The position numbers and the translations under genes are program-made. Of a stretch of 64,000 nt of DNA, positions 61,746-64,000 are shown piece by piece; position 1 is the first letter of the stretch; each line of letters begins with the position of its first letter. The notes below the pieces were generated by a model that worked only from the letters and a program-made list of their open reading frames with translations, ran no database searches and was not told the DNA's origin. Source of the DNA: Alphaproteobacteria bacterium (GTDB lineage Bacteria > Pseudomonadota > Alphaproteobacteria > Rhizobiales > Aestuariivirgaceae); contig JAHEFB010000007.1 of NCBI GenBank assembly GCA_024640405.1, forward strand, positions 51,593 through 115,592, read 5' to 3'.

Positions 61746-61777
61746 AGTCGGCTAATGGAGCAGAGGGGCACAATAGC

Positions 61778-62047
61778 TTGAGCACGATCTGCACTATCGT
61801 GATCGCAGTTTTTGCGATCGCCTATGTAATCGCTGTGGCTCTGTTTATCATCGGAACCTATGGCCTGTTTGGCAGCCCGTCAGGTCCAATGGCGGGCATC
61901 TTTTTGGTTCCGCTCGGTGTTCCGTGGATATTCTTGCTTGACGGGGTTTCGGAGAACCTCATACTATGGCTTGGCATGTTGGCTCCTGGCATTAATCTGG
62001 CTCTTCTTTGGCTAATTTGCAGAACATTACGGCGCTTCGTGACCTGA
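61778..62047 (+). CDS. Small three-helix membrane protein
   Basis: From a TTG at 61778 (GAGGGG nine bases upstream) the frame encodes 89 residues with three hydrophobic stretches (TICTIVIAVFAIAYVIAVAL, IFLVPLGVPWIFLL, LILWLGMLAPGINLALLWLI). No ATG start is available in frame after the preceding gene. It is probably a real small membrane protein of the envelope cluster, family unknown. Confidence 0.6.
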   Translation: MSTICTIVIAVFAIAYVIAVALFIIGTYGLFGSPSGPMAGIFLVPLGVPWIFLLDGVSENLILWLGMLAPGINLALLWLICRTLRRFVT

Positions 62048-62214
62048 AAATGGCTGCGACAAGTAACCCACTGGGGGAAGCAGTCGTTCCATCCCATTAA
62101 CGGAAGTGCCGGGCCGACGCAGATTGCGGCTGCGTTCGGATGGCAAGCGGAAGCCCGAGGCATGATGTTGGCTTTTCAACGGATTTAATCCGCTCTGTCC
62201 TCAATAACAAACGT

Positions 62215-62850
62215 TTAGCCGCCTCTTCTATTCGCCAAGACGTAGACGTCAGTGCCGATTACCGCTGCATTAAAAACATCAACAACATCCTCATTCAGCA
62301 TTCTAATGCAGCCAGATGATTGTGCCTTACCAATGCTGGTCGGCGCATTAGTGCCATGGATACGGTATAGTGTGTCCTTCCCATTCTTATACAGGTACAA
62401 GGCGCGTGCACCGAGTGGGTTTTCAGGACCTCCCGGCATGCCATTGGCATACTTCGCAAGCTTTTTGCTGCGAGCAATCATTTCCCTTGGCGGGGTCCAT
62501 TTCGGCCACATCACCTTGCGCATTATCTTCGCTTGACCAGACCAGCCAAATCCTTGCTTTCCGACCGAAACACCAAAACGCATAGCCCGACCAGGATCAA
62601 GTTTCACATAGAGAAAGCGATTATGGGTGTCCACAACAATGGCGCCTGGATCAAGGTTATTTGCATACGGAACCACCTGTCGCATGTATTTATTGGGGAT
62701 TACGCCGGGACCGATAGGATCTATCGGATAGGGATCATCTGGTGTCGCGTAGAAACTTTGTCCCGCAGGGCGTGCAATAATTGAAGGGGCAAACAGCGTG
62801 GTTGCAACAGCGCCAATTCCCGTACCAATCAATGTACGACGGTTCAACAT
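62215..62850 (-). CDS. L,D-transpeptidase
   Basis: The 211-residue protein has a Tat-like N-terminus (MLNRRTLIGTGIGAVATTLF) and a single YkuD domain (about 68-208) with RIHGTNAPTSIGKAQSSGCI and RMLNEDVVDVF: His and Cys of the active site present. The N-terminal region contains YMRQVVPYANNLDPGAIVVD, typical of alphaproteobacterial ErfK/YbiS proteins. It is the second transpeptidase of this region, on the opposite strand. Confidence 0.92.
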   Translation of the reverse strand: MLNRRTLIGTGIGAVATTLFAPSIIARPAGQSFYATPDDPYPIDPIGPGVIPNKYMRQVVPYANNLDPGAIVVDTHNRFLYVKLDPGRAMRFGVSVGKQGFGWSGQAKIMRKVMWPKWTPPREMIARSKKLAKYANGMPGGPENPLGARALYLYKNGKDTLYRIHGTNAPTSIGKAQSSGCIRMLNEDVVDVFNAAVIGTDVYVLANRRGG

Positions 62851-63001
62851 CGAAACTCATACTCCTGTTCGGTTTGTAAAAATCAAAACTCACTTCTGAT
62901 GAGGTAACGTTTTTGGATCGCCTGCAGATTTCGTAACAACGGAAATAAACGTCATGTGAGAATTAATCCGGAAGTTTTCCAGTTTATTGCAGTTTAATTC
63001 A

Positions 63002-63382
63002 CTAATGACTATTCAGCACAGATACCGACACTTTGGGGTCATTCACATAACCGCTTCCATAACGCGTAACGAGATTGTTCTGAAATTCTGTGACTGTTAG
63101 TCCTGTCGCCGGAACTGCTCCTAGCTCAGGCAGGTTCACAGATCCGTCTTCGTCCACAGCAAACTCGCCCGACAGTCGATCCTCGCCAAACACGTTCACA
63201 CTGAGTTTGTCGCCTGAGCCCAGTCGGTAGGCACCTGTATCAGTCAAACCAGAACCGGAATTTGATGTTCCATAGTTCGCAGGCGGCGTGGGCAGGGCGT
63301 CAAACTTGGTGTTGTCATTGTTTGAGCACCCTGCCATCAGCAGTGCTGTCATAGTTAGGAGTATTAAATTTGCACACTTCAT
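63002..63382 (-). pseudogene. Polysaccharide export lipoprotein, truncated
   Basis: The 126-residue product has a lipoprotein signal (LLMAGC) and a Wza-type export domain (YRLGSGDKLSVNVFGEDRLS, VDEDGSVNLPELG, VTEFQNNLVTRYGSGYVNDP) but stops at VSVSVLNSH where homologues continue with the SLBB part. No continuation is found in other frames downstream. I start at 63382 (MKCANLIL). It is probably a truncated, non-functional gene. Confidence 0.7.
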
Positions 63383-63660
63383 AAGATGGTATAACCTAAA
63401 TTTAGAAAACCCAAAGTAACTGATCAGCCCCATTTGATTAGCTCAGTTTGAATGCTATAGTTCATGGGTGGCCTTTGCTGCAATGGGATAATGGCTTCGC
63501 GGGCTGGAGGCCGATATCTGAGGCAGCTGCATTCATCGCGCCGTTACTTTAAACACTAGTCGCCATTCCTTCGTCCGATCAGCTGTCTTTTTGGCGATCT
63601 GGCAAGACTTGATCACCAGGCGTGCACCCTTGTCCTGTTTCAATTGAAAGGAGCAGGACA

Positions 63661-63819
63661 ATGTATGTCTCAAACGACCACCACAATGCGTCCATAAGCA
63701 ATCCGCCCTGGAACAGGGGCAAGCTCACCGGGCAGAAGCCACATCTCAAACCCCGGCACGTCTGGGGCATCAGGACCAGGCTGCAACTGAGCAAGAAGGT
63801 GCGTCTATCGTACTGCTGA
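63661..63819 (+). pseudogene. Tyrosine recombinase/integrase, N-terminal remnant
   Basis: From ATG 63661 (GGAG upstream) the frame reads NPPWNRGKLTGQKPHLKPRH then VWGIRTRLQLSKKVR, the N-terminus of a short tyrosine-recombinase family whose members continue with RDLALFNLAIDSKLRG. Here a stop follows after 52 codons and no continuation is visible in any frame to 64000. Another sign that this end of the window has been disturbed by mobile DNA. Confidence 0.75.
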
Positions 63820-64000
63820 ATACCGGGTCAGGGTCAGAGCGAACAGATAGACAAGCAATCTAAGACCAATTTGTTCTATTCGGACAGCGCACCGACCTTT
63901 CTCAATGCGCCAGAGATAACTGTCGCTCCTAATGCCAGAATATTGCTCGAGGATGTTCCCCAAGCGACCATCGACATGCCTCTACCCTGAAACGCCGCCA
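63820..64000. other. Window edge, no gene assigned
   Basis: The last 181 bases contain an in-frame stretch after the integrase stop (KTNLFYSDSAPTFLNAP region) that I cannot assign. It may belong to a feature extending past the window. Confidence 0.3.

Noticed and set aside
1..64000. tRNA genes, CRISPR arrays and prophage
   Set aside because: I looked for T-loop sequences, regularly spaced repeats and phage structural genes and found none beyond chance matches inside coding regions.

Overview
The window reads as chromosome of a marine-type alphaproteobacterium, probably Hyphomicrobiales or close to it. The L32 protein is of the rhizobial type. The gene content is dominated by solute-binding-protein transporters (three TRAP systems and one tripartite tricarboxylate system) and organic-acid catabolism, and there is an aprMBA sulfur-oxidation operon. 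The taxonomic call is inference from gene content; there is no rRNA or tRNA in the window.

Layout. 1-6,800: the end of an FAD oxidoreductase, an HpcH/HpaI aldolase, rpmF, two small hypothetical genes, a cytochrome c'/di-haem cytochrome pair, an acyl-CoA synthetase and a cupin. 6,100-8,174: a LuxO-like sigma54 activator lies next to a site identical to the LuxO consensus and a -24/-12 promoter in front of the cupin. 8,175-8,863: a gene-free, palindrome-dense segment. 8,860-13,806: a LOG-family protein, an EamA transporter, a beta-CASP hydrolase and a SulP permease without STAS. 13,864-20,596: a complete malonate system, matR divergent from matPQMAB (TRAP transporter, malonyl-CoA decarboxylase, malonyl-CoA synthetase), with operator-like palindromes between them. 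20,635-21,182: a frameshifted SDR pseudogene.

21,312-30,680: a tctCBA transporter followed by three oxidoreductases on the minus strand, and aspartate dehydrogenase, gamma-glutamyltransferase and a GST on the plus strand. 30,671-44,102: a sugar-acid region with idonate and gluconate dehydrogenases, a second TRAP operon carrying an enolase-superfamily dehydratase, a PhyH dioxygenase and AroE, and a divergent gntR-gnd-(gluconokinase fused to a beta-hydroxyacid dehydrogenase) operon sharing a duplicated operator. 44,141-50,026: a third TRAP operon (TakP-like binding protein) with amidase, a small membrane protein and a 2-hydroxyacid dehydrogenase.

50,341-56,148: a sulfotransferase-like gene, then aprM-aprB-aprA, a small unknown protein and a SlyD-type isomerase. 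AprA has an unusual Lys/Ala-rich tail. 56,149-57,500: remains of IS630 and IS1182 elements with two short genes of 51-52 codons. 57,834-62,850: a cell-envelope cluster with a tandem-domain lipoprotein, two L,D-transpeptidases, an LprI/SH3 protein that shares the lipoprotein's domain, a BON-LysM protein and small membrane proteins. 63,002-64,000: a truncated polysaccharide-export lipoprotein and an integrase fragment.

Cross-cutting signal: all four binding-protein transporter operons have a strong stem-loop just after the binding-protein gene and before the small permease gene, as expected if the binding protein is made in excess over the membrane subunits.
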